Source: Glaciozyma antarctica PI12 (lineage: Eukaryota; Basidiomycota; Microbotryomycetes; Kriegeriales; Camptobasidiaceae). Taken from it: a stretch of 64,000 nt of DNA. Positions 23,558 through 34,888 of the stretch are shown here, piece by piece (positions within the stretch are counted from its first letter, which is position 1; each line of letters starts with the position of its first letter). Below the pieces are notes generated by a model that searched no databases, had not been told where the DNA came from, and saw only the letters and a list, made by a program, of their open reading frames with translations. The position numbers and the translations under genes were made by a program. The stretch spans positions 384,607-448,606 of the forward strand of contig KZ627151.1 in assembly GCA_002917775.1 (NCBI GenBank), read 5' to 3'.

Positions 23558-24244
23558 ATGTCAGAAGTCGTAGCAAATGCCCCCGAAGTTCCCCAACTGC
23601 GGTACGTTCCCCCGCCCTCCTCTCCTAAACGCGCAGATGACTGACGATGCGCTCTCTCGCAGGCGACGCGCGGCGGCACTCGCACCGAAGAAGGAGGCAG
23701 CGGCGGGAGCACCGGCTGGAAGTCCTACGATGATGAGGATCTACACGCAGGACGATAACCCTGGACTCAAAGTGTGAGTTGGAAGGTGCCCCCCTTTGCG
23801 CGCGTACAGAATGGGGACCGGTGGGTGTGCGAGGGGGGAGGCGGGTGGTGGGGAGGTTGGGAGGAAGCTCGGTGAGGCGGGGAGGTGGGGAGCAGGGAGG
23901 GTGGAGGGCGATGGAAGGCGGGGTGAACGACGTGTCAAGCTGCCTACGTGCACGCACGACCTGGCTGGGAGGACCACGACAGCCGTGTCTTGCTCCTTCC
24001 AAGGGCAGCATTTTCCACTGGGTATGCGCGTACTGACTCTCCCATCCTCTCCCCTCCCTCGCCCTCGCCAACCCCTCCCCAAATGGCCCGTCGCTCTCGT
24101 CACCCCGTCAATCCTCGTCCCTTCGTCCTCCCGGGCCACCACCACAGCGACCCCGTCATCGTCCTATCCCTCGCCGTCGTCTTCGTCCTCTCCGTCATCA
24201 GCCTCCACCTCTTTACGAAGCTCATTCGCTCGTTGACAAAGTAG
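23558..24244 (+). CDS. SBH1: Sec61 beta subunit (Sbh1) of the ER translocon
   Basis: A small tail-anchored subunit of the Sec61 protein-conducting channel, of about 83 residues. Exon 1 encodes MSEVVANAPEVPQL. Exon 2 carries the Ala/Gly-rich basic cytosolic part, ending in the conserved TMMRIYTQDDNPGLKV. Exon 3 encodes DPVIVLSLAVVFVLSVISL and the short tail FTKLIRSLTK, giving one C-terminal membrane helix. The GLKVDP junction across the second intron is the family hallmark and fixes the splice sites (donor 23774, acceptor 24147). That intron is 374 nt, several times the local norm. The first intron (about 23602-23662) is ordinary. Confidence 0.93.
23833..23861 (+). other. G-quadruplex-type motif inside SBH1 intron 2
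   Basis: Four G-runs of at least three, separated by loops of 4-5 bases (G6-N4-G3-N4-G4-N5-G3), fit the canonical G4 pattern on the transcribed-sense strand. It sits in the unusually long SBH1 intron. Confidence 0.6.
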
Positions 24245-25042
24245 ACCCCCGGGGGACGCGAAGGAGAAGGAGGGACGGACCCCGCTGGTCGGCGCGGAAC
24301 GTGTATGATTGCGAGAGGAGGAGCTAGAGGCGGTTGCAAAATAACTGCGTTGTGCTGGAATGGGATGAGAGGGAGGAGGGAGGAGGAATGACGGGTGCGG
24401 CGCGGTGGCTCTTGCGCTGGTTCGGGGCCCGATGCTTCGTTGTGAGTTAGGAGGATTCTAGCTGGGTCGGAGCTGTCGTTTGTTCTGCTTACGTGGAGGC
24501 TGGGAGTGGCTGAGAAAACGGCGTGCGATCTGTTGCTGCTTCGCAGGCGGAGGAGCTGGCGACTAGGCCTCTCTCTCGTCTCATTGTGGCGGGACCAGCA
24601 CTACTGCGCCCAAACCTTGGCTAGAGAACGTCCCAACAAGTGACGAGAGGAAGTTGGAGTTCTGAAGTCAGCTCCCCCCCAGTCCAGCCAAGTGAATCGA
24701 CGAGAGCGACGCGCGACTCGTTCGTCGCCGGCATCTCTTCTCCTGCCCCACACCTCAGCCTACAGTGCAACACGACGCCTGAACGAGCTCGTTCCTTCTA
24801 CCGCCCTCCCTCGACCCCAGTGCACCCAACCCCGAACGAATACCGCTCTGTCGACCTCTCACCAGCTCCCGTCGAGCCACCTCGGGCCAACCCCCCATCG
24901 CCCCCATCCTCCCCGCACCAGCTCCTTCGAATCCCGCCATTCCCACCCCCGCTCTCACTCGTCTACTTCCCACTCCACCAACTCGCGCTCACATAGTCCC
25001 GCTCCGAGCGCTCCCAACAACGGCAACGGCCACGACGCGACG
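24245..25042. other. intergenic region / leader of the Chs4-like gene
   Basis: About 800 bases. From about 24692 the frame is open into the downstream gene (HSSTSHSTNSRSHSPAP just before Met 25043), so a longer N-terminus is possible. The rest shows no gene. Confidence 0.4.
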
Positions 25043-27847
25043 ATGGCGGCCGCTCCTCCAGGACCTGCACGGCTGTCTCGAGATGGTCTCGCGCGAAGGG
25101 AGCCCCCGAGGAGTCAGAAGATGGACGAGCGGGCGTACCCTGGTGGTCCGCCGGGCGGAGGACGAATGACGAACATCGCGGCGCAGCAGCCTCTTTGGCA
25201 GCCCGATACGAGTGGACCTGGCTATGGTACGTGCTCTCTGTTTTTTGGCTTGGGTGTGCAACGAGGGCAATGAGGATGAAAAGGTGCGGGGCGGTCTTCT
25301 CTGCGTTGGGAGATGCTTCGGTCGGGCGTGGATGCAGACTTGCCTGGCTAAAGGCCGGGCTGCTCTTGCTTCCTATGCTTCCTGTGTCTGCATACGCTGT
25401 TGTTTGAGCAGGTCGTTTTTCCTCTCGAAGGCTCGGATCCTTCGACTGACGATCGCGCGAGCTCTGCTCCCGAAACGCGCTCACACCTCGTTCCTTCTCC
25501 CGGGAGCTCAGATCACTAACACCTCTCTCGCCTCCTTCCAGCTGGGCTCTCTCAACCTCGACCTCCAGGGCTCTACAGCCAACAGAACCACTCGTCCCCC
25601 TCCCTCGCGTTCGGCTCCCGTCACCCCGGACCCTCACCTCCTCTCGAATCCGACGACGCTCCTCCCCTCCCCGCCATGGACGATATCAACGTCGGCCTTG
25701 AGAGCATGCACTTCCAGCAACGACCAGGCGGAACGGGTGCCGAGCGACGGTACAGCCCGAACGATCCTGGAGCAGGCGCGGTGGGTCAGGACGGCGCGAT
25801 GGAGATACGAGGACGCGAGGGGAATACCGCCAGCGTGTACTCGCTCGATAGCGGGTTCTCGCACGGGTCTGGAGCCGGATAGAGGGAGGGAGTACAGGGA
25901 GGGAGGGAGCGGGGAATGTACGGCGGAGAGGAGGAGCAGAGGAGGGACTCGCATTATTCGGCGAGCGTCGAGGGCTACTCGGAGGAGCGACCGCACAGTG
26001 GTGGGAGTTATCTTCCCTACGACGATCCATATCGGGAGCACCGCGGGACCCCTCAGCAGCAGCACCAGCAGCAGTTCGCCCCTCAGCAGCAGTTCGAGTA
26101 CCACTCCCCTCCTTCGACTTCTTCCGGCCACCAGCAGTACTACGACGGAGGCTACCCGCAACAAGATTCCTACAACGGCGACCCTCGACACTACCCCTCT
26201 CCCCAACCACACCATCCCAGCTCCTTCGGCCCTCCTCCCAACCAGCAGTATTCCCAACATCCGCAACACCCTCAGCAGCAGCATTACCATCCGCAACAAG
26301 GCCCTCCTCCTCCCACCTTCCAGCCTCCAACCTCAACACGCCGGATACGGCTACGACTACGCCGTCGCTGCCGCGCAGAACCCCTACTACGCCGCCGCGA
26401 CGGGCCAGCTCGGCTTCCCAGATGGCTACGGCGGCCCTCCCAATCCGTACGGCCTTCACCGAGCGGTCTCTAGCGCGTCGAGCCTCGGAAGCCTGGCCCC
26501 GCCGCCGTCGCTTGGTCAAGGGACGATGCAGGGAGGGCTAGGGAGGTCTCCGACGTCCTTGTCCGGTCCTGGTCCGGCGCGACGGAAAGGAGCGTCGAAC
26601 GGAGGACCACCGATCACGAAGGCGTCGGTCGACGAGTACCGGAGTCGGATCAAGGCGGATCCTGACCCCGAAGCTCAGTTCAACTTTGCCAAGTACCTCA
26701 TCGAGGCGGCGAAGAAGATCAGCTCGTCGGCGTCTGGAGACGAGAAGAGCGCCAAAAAGTACCGCGACGCCCTCCTCGCCGAATCGCTCAAGCTCATCAA
26801 GCGGCTGGCGACTCAAGGCGTCGGACTCGGCAAGCCCGCGTACGCCGACGCTCAGTTCTTCCTGGCCAACTGCCTAGGGAACGGCTCGCTCGGACTCCAG
26901 GTCGACCACGAGAAGGCCTACAACCTCTACGTCCAGGCGTCGAAGCAGAACCACTCGTCGGCGACGTACCGCACCGCCGTTTGCAACGAAGTCGGCGCTG
27001 GCACTCGTCGCGACCACGCTCGCGCCGTCCTCTTCTACCGCAAGGCGTCAGCGCTCGGCGACACGGCGGGCATGTACAAGCTCGGGATGATACTCCTTAA
27101 CGGGGTCATCAGGCAGCAGCGCAACCCCAAGGAGGCCGTCGCCTGGCTCAAGCGCGCCGCCGCGCAAGCGGACGAGGACAACCCGCACGCGCTGCACGAG
27201 CTCGGCCTCCTCTACGAGAAGGCACCTCCGCCAGGCCACCCCGGTCCCCTCGCATCCATCATCCCGTTCGACCCGACGCAGGCGCGAGAACTTTTTACGC
27301 AGGCGGGCCAGTTCGGCTACCCGCCTTCGCAGTTCAAGCTCGGGACGTGCTACGAGTACGGGAGCTTGACGTGCCCTGTTGATCCTCGGCGGTCGATTGC
27401 GTGGTATACGCGCGCGGCGGAGAGGGGGGACGCGGAGAGCGAGTTGGCGTTGAGCGGATGGTACCTCACGGGGAGCGAGGGAGTCCTCAAGCAGAGCGAT
27501 AGCGAGGCGTACTTGTGGGCGAGGAGGGCGGCGAACAAGGGCTTGCCGAAGGCCGAGTACGCGGTGGGGTACTACAGCGAGGTTGGGATTGGCGTCAAGC
27601 AGGATTTGGAGGAGGCGAGGCGTTGGTACATGAGGGCGGCGGGTGCGTCCTCCCACTTTTCGACGTTGATATTTTGACGCTTGCTGATCGTATTCTTGAT
27701 GATGCAGCTCAAGGGAACAAGCGAGCGATGCAGCGCCTGACGGAGCTCAAGAAGCTGGGCGAGAAGGGACGCGGAGGACCGACGAAGAAGCCTGCGACCG
27801 ACCGACCAACGCGCCAGCAAGCGGAGAAGGAGTGCGTCGTCATGTAG
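25043..27847 (+). CDS. CHS4: Sel1-repeat chitin synthase activator, Chs4/Skt5-like
   Basis: Predicted to activate and localise chitin synthase at the bud neck or septum. The C-terminal half is a run of Sel1 repeats: YADAQFFLANCLGNGSLGL, ATYRTAVCNEVGAGTRRD, MYKLGMILLNG, HALHELGLLYEKA, SQFKLGTCYEYG and AEYAVGYYSEVGIGVKQD. The last residues, ECVVM, form a CaaX prenylation box, as in yeast Chs4. The N-terminal half is disordered and Gln/Pro/Tyr-rich (TPQQQHQQQFAPQQQFEYHS). A 342-nt intron (25227-25568) joins SGPGYG to LYSQQNHSSP, and a short one (about 27641-27706) precedes the tail. Oddities: an in-frame TAG at 25880-25882 after SGFSHGSG, and a +1 frame change near 26325-26330 between GPPPPTF and QHAGYGYDYA. 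The Sel1 half is in one uninterrupted frame. Confidence 0.85.
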
Positions 27848-28414
27848 CTGGCTTACTCCCCCGTCGTCGTATCCTCCCCTTCCCTCCTTTCCTTCGTTTG
27901 CTCTTCTCGCACAACCGGTTCCTCACGCCCTTTAATTCGCACCCTGTCCTCCTCGGTTCTTAGTTTCTTCTTCCCTCCTCCTCCCTGCATAGCCTCTTTA
28001 TCTTGTAGTGCAAAGTACGCTGTCAACACGGCAGATCAAAATCAGGATCGAGAGACGAAGAAAGGAGGTTGCCTGCGCTGCTCTCGTCCGCTGTCCTGCG
28101 CGCCCTCTCTTTTCCTCACCTCCTCCGCCTCGCCACTTCCTCCGCCTACGAAGCGGCTCAGGTTTACTCCTGTTAACGAGCTTCTGTTGTCGACTTCACT
28201 ACGCCATCCAGGATCGCCAACTCGACCAAGGCCGCCGACGCGACTCGTCCCAGTGTTCCTCCACTTCGACAGCTTCCCGCAAACGCCTAGCTCACCACGT
28301 ACTCGGCCCACCCTATCGGCACTCCCTCGATCCCGCGCCTTTGGTCTCCACCGGCCGCTCTCAAGACTCCCCTTCGCCACCTCACCGTCACCTCTCTGAA
28401 CCCCTCTCCTCGAC
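27848..28414. other. intergenic region
   Basis: 3' flank of the Chs4-like gene and the leader of the Mo25 gene. Pyrimidine-rich with no supported coding sequence. Confidence 0.4.
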
Positions 28415-30005
28415 ATGAACTTCTTCAAGTCCAAGTCCAAGACCCCGCCGGAGCTCGTTAGGAGTATACGGGAGGCTATCATGCGGTTGGACGCAGGGAA
28501 CGACGGGGGCCGAAGGACGGAGGAAGGTGAGTGAGCACCTTGAGAAGCTCATGTTGAACCACGACGGCGGGGCGCGGGGAGCGATGTAGGCAGGGGCTGA
28601 CTGGTGTGGATGGCAGGCTAGTGAGGACATCTCGAAGAACTTGTTTCAGATGAAGCTGCTGTTGTATGGGGACGGAGGTGCGGTCGCCATTCCTCTCGCC
28701 AGTCGCGACACTGATCTCTCTCCCACCGCGCAGAGAACGATCCCCAGCCTGAGATTGTCGCCCAGCTATCGCAGGAGGTGTACGCAAACGATATCCTCCA
28801 GCTTCTGGTGCTGCACATCTGGCGGTTCGAGTTCGAGGTGCGTGGTCTGGGCCCGGGATTTGGAAGTGCGAGGGGGTAACGAGGTGCCGTGGGATTGCAG
28901 GCGAGGAAGGACGTGTCGCAGATCTTTAACAACCTGCTGCGACGGCAGATTGGGAGCCGCTGGCCGACCGTCGAGTACCTGAGCTCAAAGGAGGAGACCA
29001 TCTTTGCGGCGCTGAAGGGGTCAGTTTGCGTGGTGGTTTGGGAGGCGAGAGCTGACGGAAACCACGCAGGTACGAGAATGCAGAAGTGGCGCTGAACACG
29101 GGGATGATCTTGCGGGAGATGTTACGGCACGAAGCGCTCGCTCGGACTCTGCTCTACTCGGACAAGTGCGTGACGGTGGAATGTAGGAGAGGAGCGCCTC
29201 ACTAACTCGTCTCCGAACTGCAGGTTCTACAACTTTATCGACTACATCGAGCAGACAACCTTTGGTATCGCCTGCGACGCTCAGGCGAACTTCAAGGTCT
29301 GCCGTGCCGTATCGTCCTGTTTGTGCATCGCTCACGCGTCTTCCTTTCGCAGGAGACTCTCACACGCCATAAACCTATGGTGGCAGAGTATCTCGAAGCC
29401 AACTACGACCGCGTTCGTACTGCTCTCCTCTCTTCGCCGTGCCCAACTAATCTCGCAACACCACGCAGTTCTTCTCTTCGTACGCGCTCCTCGTACAATC
29501 CTCTAACTACGTTACCAAGCGCCAATCACTCAAGCTGCTTGGCGAGATTCTACTGGACCGTACAAACTTCAAGGTCATGACCCGCTACATTGCCAACGAG
29601 GACAACCTCAAGATGATGATGAACCTGCTCAAGGATCGAAGCAAGAACATCCAGTTCGAGGCCTTCCACGTCTTCAAGGTGTGTCGCTTTTCTCGCCAGA
29701 TCTTCGTGGAGGGAAGCTGACGTGAAAACGTAGGTCTTCGTCGCAAATCCCAACAAGCCGCCTCAAATCGAGGCGATCCTTCGGCGGAACAAGGCCAAGC
29801 TCGTCAGCTTCCTTCAGAACTTCCACAACGACCGCGAAGGTGAGTAAATCGCTACGAACAGACGCGCTCTTCCCTGACTCATTGTATCGCAGACGAGCAG
29901 TTCAACGTACGCGTTCTTCAACGCGCCTTCCGCCGCTCGCTGACCTTCTCACTTCCGCACAGGACGAGAAGCAGTTTACTCATCACGCAGATTCAAGGAC
30001 TTTGA
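28415..30005 (+). CDS. HYM1: Mo25/Hym1 scaffold protein
   Basis: An armadillo-like scaffold that activates STE20/GCK kinases in the RAM/LKB1-type morphogenesis network. Exons join into an almost full-length Mo25: [131 protein letters not shown] and [19 protein letters not shown]. The C-terminus should read [18 protein letters not shown], but one extra base near 29975-29979 puts LITQIQGL and its stop (30003-30005) in the next frame. Read literally, the protein would carry a roughly 120-residue unrelated extension running to about 30370, over the 3' end of the opposite gene. About nine short introns were seen. Confidence 0.92.
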
Positions 30006-30193
30006 GCGTTGATCGGTTCCCTTCTTGCACACACATTCGTTCACTTCATATCCCCCTCGCATTGTGCTCCCACTGTAACAATTCTAATCGAATACGCCTC
30101 GTCCACGCCCCTTGCGAAGCAGCACGCGCGACAGAGGACAACTCAAGCGAGAAAGACTCGTTACAACAACAACGGAAGCCTCTACATCGCCCC

Positions 30194-31462
30194 TCAGTAC
30201 GGCCTCGCACGACCACCTCGCTCCCTGTCGTCCCTCCTGCGCTTCTGCTCCTCCCAACCTCCTCTCCCCCACCCTCCCCTCCTCTCCTTCGCCTCCCTCG
30301 TCTCATCCCGATTGAACATCCCAAATCCTCCCATCCCAGCATCACTCCTCGGCGTCTCAGACGCGACTGACGACGCGGAACTCGCTCGCCTCGAAACGAT
30401 CAACGCCGCCGCTCTCGCTCGTTCGTTCGAGACGCGCGACGCCGCCTCGCTCGCTGGATCTTTCGTCGTCGAGGAAGAGCGGTACGGTGTTGGAGAGGGT
30501 TTTGGTGGAAGAGGAGCGGGGAGGGGATCACCCTTTCGACGGCGGGGAGCGAGGAGGGAGGTGATGATGGGGGAGAGGTCGTCGCGTTCTGAGAGGTGAG
30601 TGGCGGTGGGGTAGCGTTCGCGACCTGTTGGAGGTGGGGGTCGACGAATGGGGGCGCCGGAGAGGACGTCTTCGCGGCGTTTTAGGAAGGAGTTCATGAG
30701 CGCCATCGGGTCCGAGAGGCGCTTTTGCTCGCCGTCTTTGTACCTGCAAGCGAGTGGTTAGGTAATGTATGAATGGGAAGAGGAGACACGCACGCTCGCT
30801 CGAGGCCACCTTCGACACCTTCCTTGCGCTCGCGCTCCGTCTTGCCGTCCTGCGAAGCGTACCATCCCTTCGGATCCCCTTCGCCTCTCTTCGCGAGATA
30901 GACCTTGGTGACCGACTCGTCCTTCTCCTTCTGAAGCGCCTTCTCGAGAGCAGCTTCGACGTTAACGCCGCCGATTCGGCCCTGCAGCCAGCGTCTCAGC
31001 TCCACCCATCTCCGAGCACGCAGCCAACTCACCCCCGTCTCCATCTCGCTCCAGAAGTTTATATGCCCTCCCACCTCCGTCTCAGCCCCGGGCACCGATG
31101 GAACCACCTCCTTCCCCTTCCCCTTCCCCTTCTCAGTCCTAATGATCTTCGACCCGCCCTCGCGCACCTCCTGCTCCCCTAGCCCCTTCAGCTGGCGCTC
31201 GAGCAGCTTCTCCCCCTCATCCACCTCCCCCCTCCCCGTGCGCACCCTCCTCCTCATCCGATCAATCCGCGCCTCGGAGTCCTGCGAGCAGCGTTAGCGT
31301 GCCGTTGAAGGAGCGCAAGGAGAAGCGCACGGCGAGCGTCGAGCGGCGGTCCACCTCCTCCTCCTCTGCTCGCGCTTTCGCTTCATCCCGTTCGACGCGA
31401 GCTACGTTGTCGGCTTTGTAGGGGTGATACGACTTGTGGTGCAATAGGTTGAGCTTGCCCAT
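30194..31462 (-). CDS. Cir_N-domain protein, LENG1-like (spliceosome-associated)
   Basis: The N-terminus MGKLNLLHHKSYHPYKADN, followed by VARVERDEAKARAEEE, is the Cir_N motif found in CIR, CWC25 and LENG1-type nuclear proteins. Next comes a charged helical stretch (SEARIDRMRRRV, EGEKLLERQLKGLGEQEV), then VTKVYLAKRGEGDPKGWYAS and DPMALMNSFLKRR, and a disordered Arg/Ser-rich tail ending RERGGRARPY. The domain order and tail fit the LENG1 branch better than CIR or CWC25. The role is probably in pre-mRNA processing complexes (inference). Three introns were seen near 30745-30795, 30983-31040 and 31282-31340. The start at 31462 was chosen because the motif begins at the Met; a Met 23 codons upstream is also in frame. 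The gene faces HYM1 tail to tail. Confidence 0.75.
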
Positions 31463-32193
31463 GGCGATAGAGAGGCGGCGGCGCCGAGAGGTTTGGCGGA
31501 GGCGTGGAGGCGATGCGCGGGGAGACCGCAACTGGTAGCCTGTAGCGCAGGGTGAGGGGCTAAGGTGGAGAGAAACTTGCGGTTGTCGAGATCTGACTCT
31601 GTTCTGGTGGGAGGAAGAAAGAGGAGCTGATCGAATGCGTCCTCTCTCGTGCTCTACAGCCTGAGCGCTTGAGCTCTCCCCGGTCGGCAGCTGCTCGATT
31701 TCCTCACTCGACTAGCGCTCACTGCGTTTGAACACCTCTCGCAAGTAACGCCGCCACTCGAGGGAGTCCTGAGGCGGGCCCCACCTGGTTGACTGCGTCC
31801 TCCGGTCTTGCGTCCTCAGCATCGCTGGTTTCTCCACCAAATCCACAGACGACATCCTTTCAGTGCATTCCTACGGGCAATAAACGAGTGATGACCCGGT
31901 CCAAATACGCACGCCCGCACGCCCGCTGCCTCAGAACCGCACCACGCGATGCTTCTCTCCCGACTCCTGCTCGTCGGCTGTATCGTGCGCAATGAACGTA
32001 TCGAGATGCACCGCAATTCCACTGACTCCTCCCATTTCTTGCGAGAAGAATCAGCGACCGTACAACGAAATACAGATGGAAACCTCCTCACTCCTAGGTG
32101 ATTGCGAGATTTGCGATCGTCGCCGCTGGGTGAGGTGTTGCCGCCCCCGGCGACCAGTCGAAGACTTCTTCGAGAGTTCAGGACGTAGAGCAT
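31463..32193. other. intergenic region with possible remnant C-terminal tail
   Basis: From 32193 down to about 31816 on the minus strand the frame stays open beyond the TGA that ends the neighbouring DUF6534 gene, starting MLYVLNSRRSLR. The first dozen codons match that family; the remainder is unassigned. Nothing recognisable lies in 31463-31815. Confidence 0.4.
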
Positions 32194-33901
32194 TCAGTTG
32201 AGGTAGAGCTTGGGCATGATCCAGCTGGGGGAGATAGCTCGTCAGCAACGGCACGGATCGAGTGCGGAATGGACCGACTTGAGGATGATGTAGAAGCTCG
32301 AGGTGCTGTTGTTAAGAGCGAAAGAGAGAGCGTTAATCACTGCGACAATCATGGTGGTGCCTTTCGTAAAGGAGTGTTAGCGACGTCGTGCGGAATTCGG
32401 TTAACTTTCGCTTCTCACCTGCCGTCCCCAGCGCCATGCGCATCAGCTTTCCTACGACGTGGTCGGTGGTCTGGCTGAATCCTTTGATCGCCTGCATCAT
32501 GTTGTACGCGAAAACGACGGAAATCCTGGGGGAGGGAAGGAGCATCAGGATTCTCCCTTGATGCGAAGGCTGAACGGCGAAGCTCACACCAAGTCCGCAG
32601 CGGCAGCTGACGATTTTAGAACGCCATCAGCAGCATACGACAGGGGGAAGAGAAGCGAACGTACCTCCCCAAGTCGCGACCTGAACCCAGACGAGAAGTT
32701 TGGGCACGCCCGCCTATTGTCCAACCGAATCAACTCCTATTTAGCTCAGCGAATGCCTTCCAGTTGCGCACCTGTCCTTTGGCCGTCGTTTGCGCAAGAA
32801 TTGCAACCGCTGCCCTGAGACGAGGTCCGATCAGTTTTCAGTTCTGCGAGACGACAGAAAGTCCTCACCAGGCGCCCAGCGAGACCAGGATGAGGACGCT
32901 CATGATTCCAGCAAGAATCAGAGAGCGGTTGACCTGCGGGAAGGTGCGTCGGCAAAGTGTTTGGACAGAAGCTGGAGAGAACGCACTTTGAAGGATCGGT
33001 AGGCGAAGAATCCCTGTGCGCCAGGCGTCAGTACGGCCTCTTCGCAGCGTGGCGTGGTTGGCTACCTGTACAATCGCAGCGACGACTGAATAGAGGAGAG
33101 AAGAGTCAGCATTCGAGAAAGCTCAGCACCGACGAAGCTACCCACTCGGTGAGAGATAGAGTTGCGCGAAGTGAGAGTCGTGTGCTATATTCGTACCAAG
33201 TCAGCAAGTTCTTCTGTACCCATATCCGTTACTTACTATGCGCCAGCGCGGCGTAGTCTGAGAAAGCAGTAGTCGAGATCAGCTCTCGTTCCCTCACCAT
33301 GGCCCGAAACGACACACTGCCAACTACGAAGACGTACAATTTTGAATGAAGCCATAGTAGATAACGTCTTGGTGGGGCGGGAGTCAGTCGAGTGAAGAAG
33401 AGTTTAGGCGAGTAACGCACGAGTATTGGTGGCGGTGAGGGTACAATTCACGATAACCAGGAACGCGACCAGCCCTCGAAGCCATTTCGTGTCGGTTTTG
33501 TACTGAATAGAGCGAGAGCTAAGCTCCAGTCCACCCTCAAATCTCGAAATCTTACGAGGAGAAAGTAGTCGTATGCCTGCGAGAGTTCTTCATCAGCTTT
33601 ATCCCTTCGATCGTTGCGCGTACTCACCTGAAAAATTACTATCCCCATCAGAAAAGCCTGAAGAACTCCCGCGATGAGCTGGCAGCAAGCCTCGTTAGTC
33701 GGCGTCGGCCGCGAATCTCGCCACTCACGTAAGGTCCTGGTTTTTGAAGCGAGATCAGTGCAAGATCTCAAAGCAACTGCGGTGGTATACCCTACCCTCC
33801 ATTGCCTCAAAGTGGAGCTTGATGTTCGTGAGGCCGTTGGGGTCGGGTTTAGGTCCGAGGACGTTGAGGACAGCGAGAGTGCGCGTGCTGGTGTACTCCA
33901 T
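32194..33901 (-). CDS. DUF6534-type multi-pass membrane protein with in-frame TGA
   Basis: A basidiomycete seven-helix-like membrane family of unknown function. Start MEYTSTRTLAVLNVLGP (33901). Spliced exons give helices PYLIAGVLQAFLMGIVIFQ, GLVAFLVIVNCTLTATNT, SLILAGIMSVLILVSLGA and LLVWVQVATWGAAAADLVI. The diagnostic C-terminal block follows: YNMMQAIKGFSQTTDHVV, LMRMALGTAAGTTMIVAVIN and FYIILNWIMPKLYLN. At the next position, where the family normally has Ser before the final LN-R motif, this sequence has TGA (32194-32196), then continues MLYVLNSRRSLR in the same frame. The change looks like a single-base nonsense substitution or read error that removes the tail just after the last helix. 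At least eight short introns; several borders are approximate. Confidence 0.75.
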
Positions 33902-34888
33902 GGCGAGGTGTGTCGGCGAGGAAGAAGGAGAGGTTATGAAAGAGGTTTATGAGTGGGAGCGGGGGAAGCTTTCGAAAGCCTGGTTGTCAGAGAGAGAGGA
34001 GAGAGAGAGCGCAAGAACAAAGGGGGAGGCCCGAGCAGAGGATACTCACGCACCCTACCGATTCGGTCTTATGAGTCAATCGATTGGAGCCCCGCGTAAG
34101 GTCCTCGCGGGAGCCTGGAGCCCCGTACTGAAGGAGGGCGTGTGAGCAACGTCGAGAACGGGGAGCCGCCGAAACGCGGAGCGAGGAAAGGCCAGACTCC
34201 CTCCTCCCATTCAACGCTTAGCTTGAAAAGCGGATTTGATCGAAAGCGAGCAGCAACCCTCTTGCCAGCGGAAGCGATCAGTCTGACCTGGCCGCACTGG
34301 AGGAGCAGCCCTGAGAGATCGCTGGAGTGAATAGGTCTCGCTCCTCCTGTCGCTCGTCGCGAAGAATCAAAGCAACGGCGCCCCGGGAAGAAGACCCACG
34401 GAAGGAGAGAAAGGCCTGTGAGCCGCGTGAAGGAGGCCTGAGGGAGTTGGGGAGGGGAGCGAGCGGACCCACTGTCGCGCGAACTGCACGCGAAGCGGCC
34501 TGGCGCAGGTCAGGCGCAGGATAAGGAAGCAGACTCCTTTGAGAACCTCTGCGAGCAGGTGGAGCGTAGGGAGAGAGCCGGAGGGCTGGAGGGAGCGCGC
34601 CCTCGTTATATTTATTTATTTTGACGCTACGTCCGGCTATGTGGGAGAAGGGTTGGAGATCATCCCTCGCTCGCCGGTCTGACTTTTACCCATTTGAGAG
34701 CTGTTTGTAGCTCGTGGAGGGCACCTCAACAGCTCTTCTCTCCTTCGAAACAGAATTGCGAAAATCGAAGCCGCCGAGTCGAATGCTCGCTCTGCCTCGC
34801 TAGCTTCAGTACTGTCCTACTCAAGCTCTCTGTAAGATCTTGCCATGTCTAAGCTGCTATTCCTACTGACCAGCGTACTCAGGCTCAC
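33902..34888. other. divergent intergenic region, about 1 kb
   Basis: Lies between the DUF6534 gene (-) and the small-protein gene (+). No coding sequence is supported. It contains an AT-rich stretch at 34606-34622 in otherwise GC-rich DNA. Confidence 0.4.
34606..34622 (+). promoter_or_regulatory. AT-rich TATA-like element
   Basis: TTATATTTATTTATTTT stands out against GC-rich flanks, about 270 bases upstream of the ATG at 34889. It could be the TATA region of the plus-strand gene if that gene has a long leader. Motif-based inference. Confidence 0.35.

Noticed and set aside
23774-24147. snoRNA hidden in the long SBH1 intron
   Set aside because: No clear box C (RUGAUGA) paired with a box D near closing stems, and no H/ACA hairpin pattern; kept only as a structural oddity.
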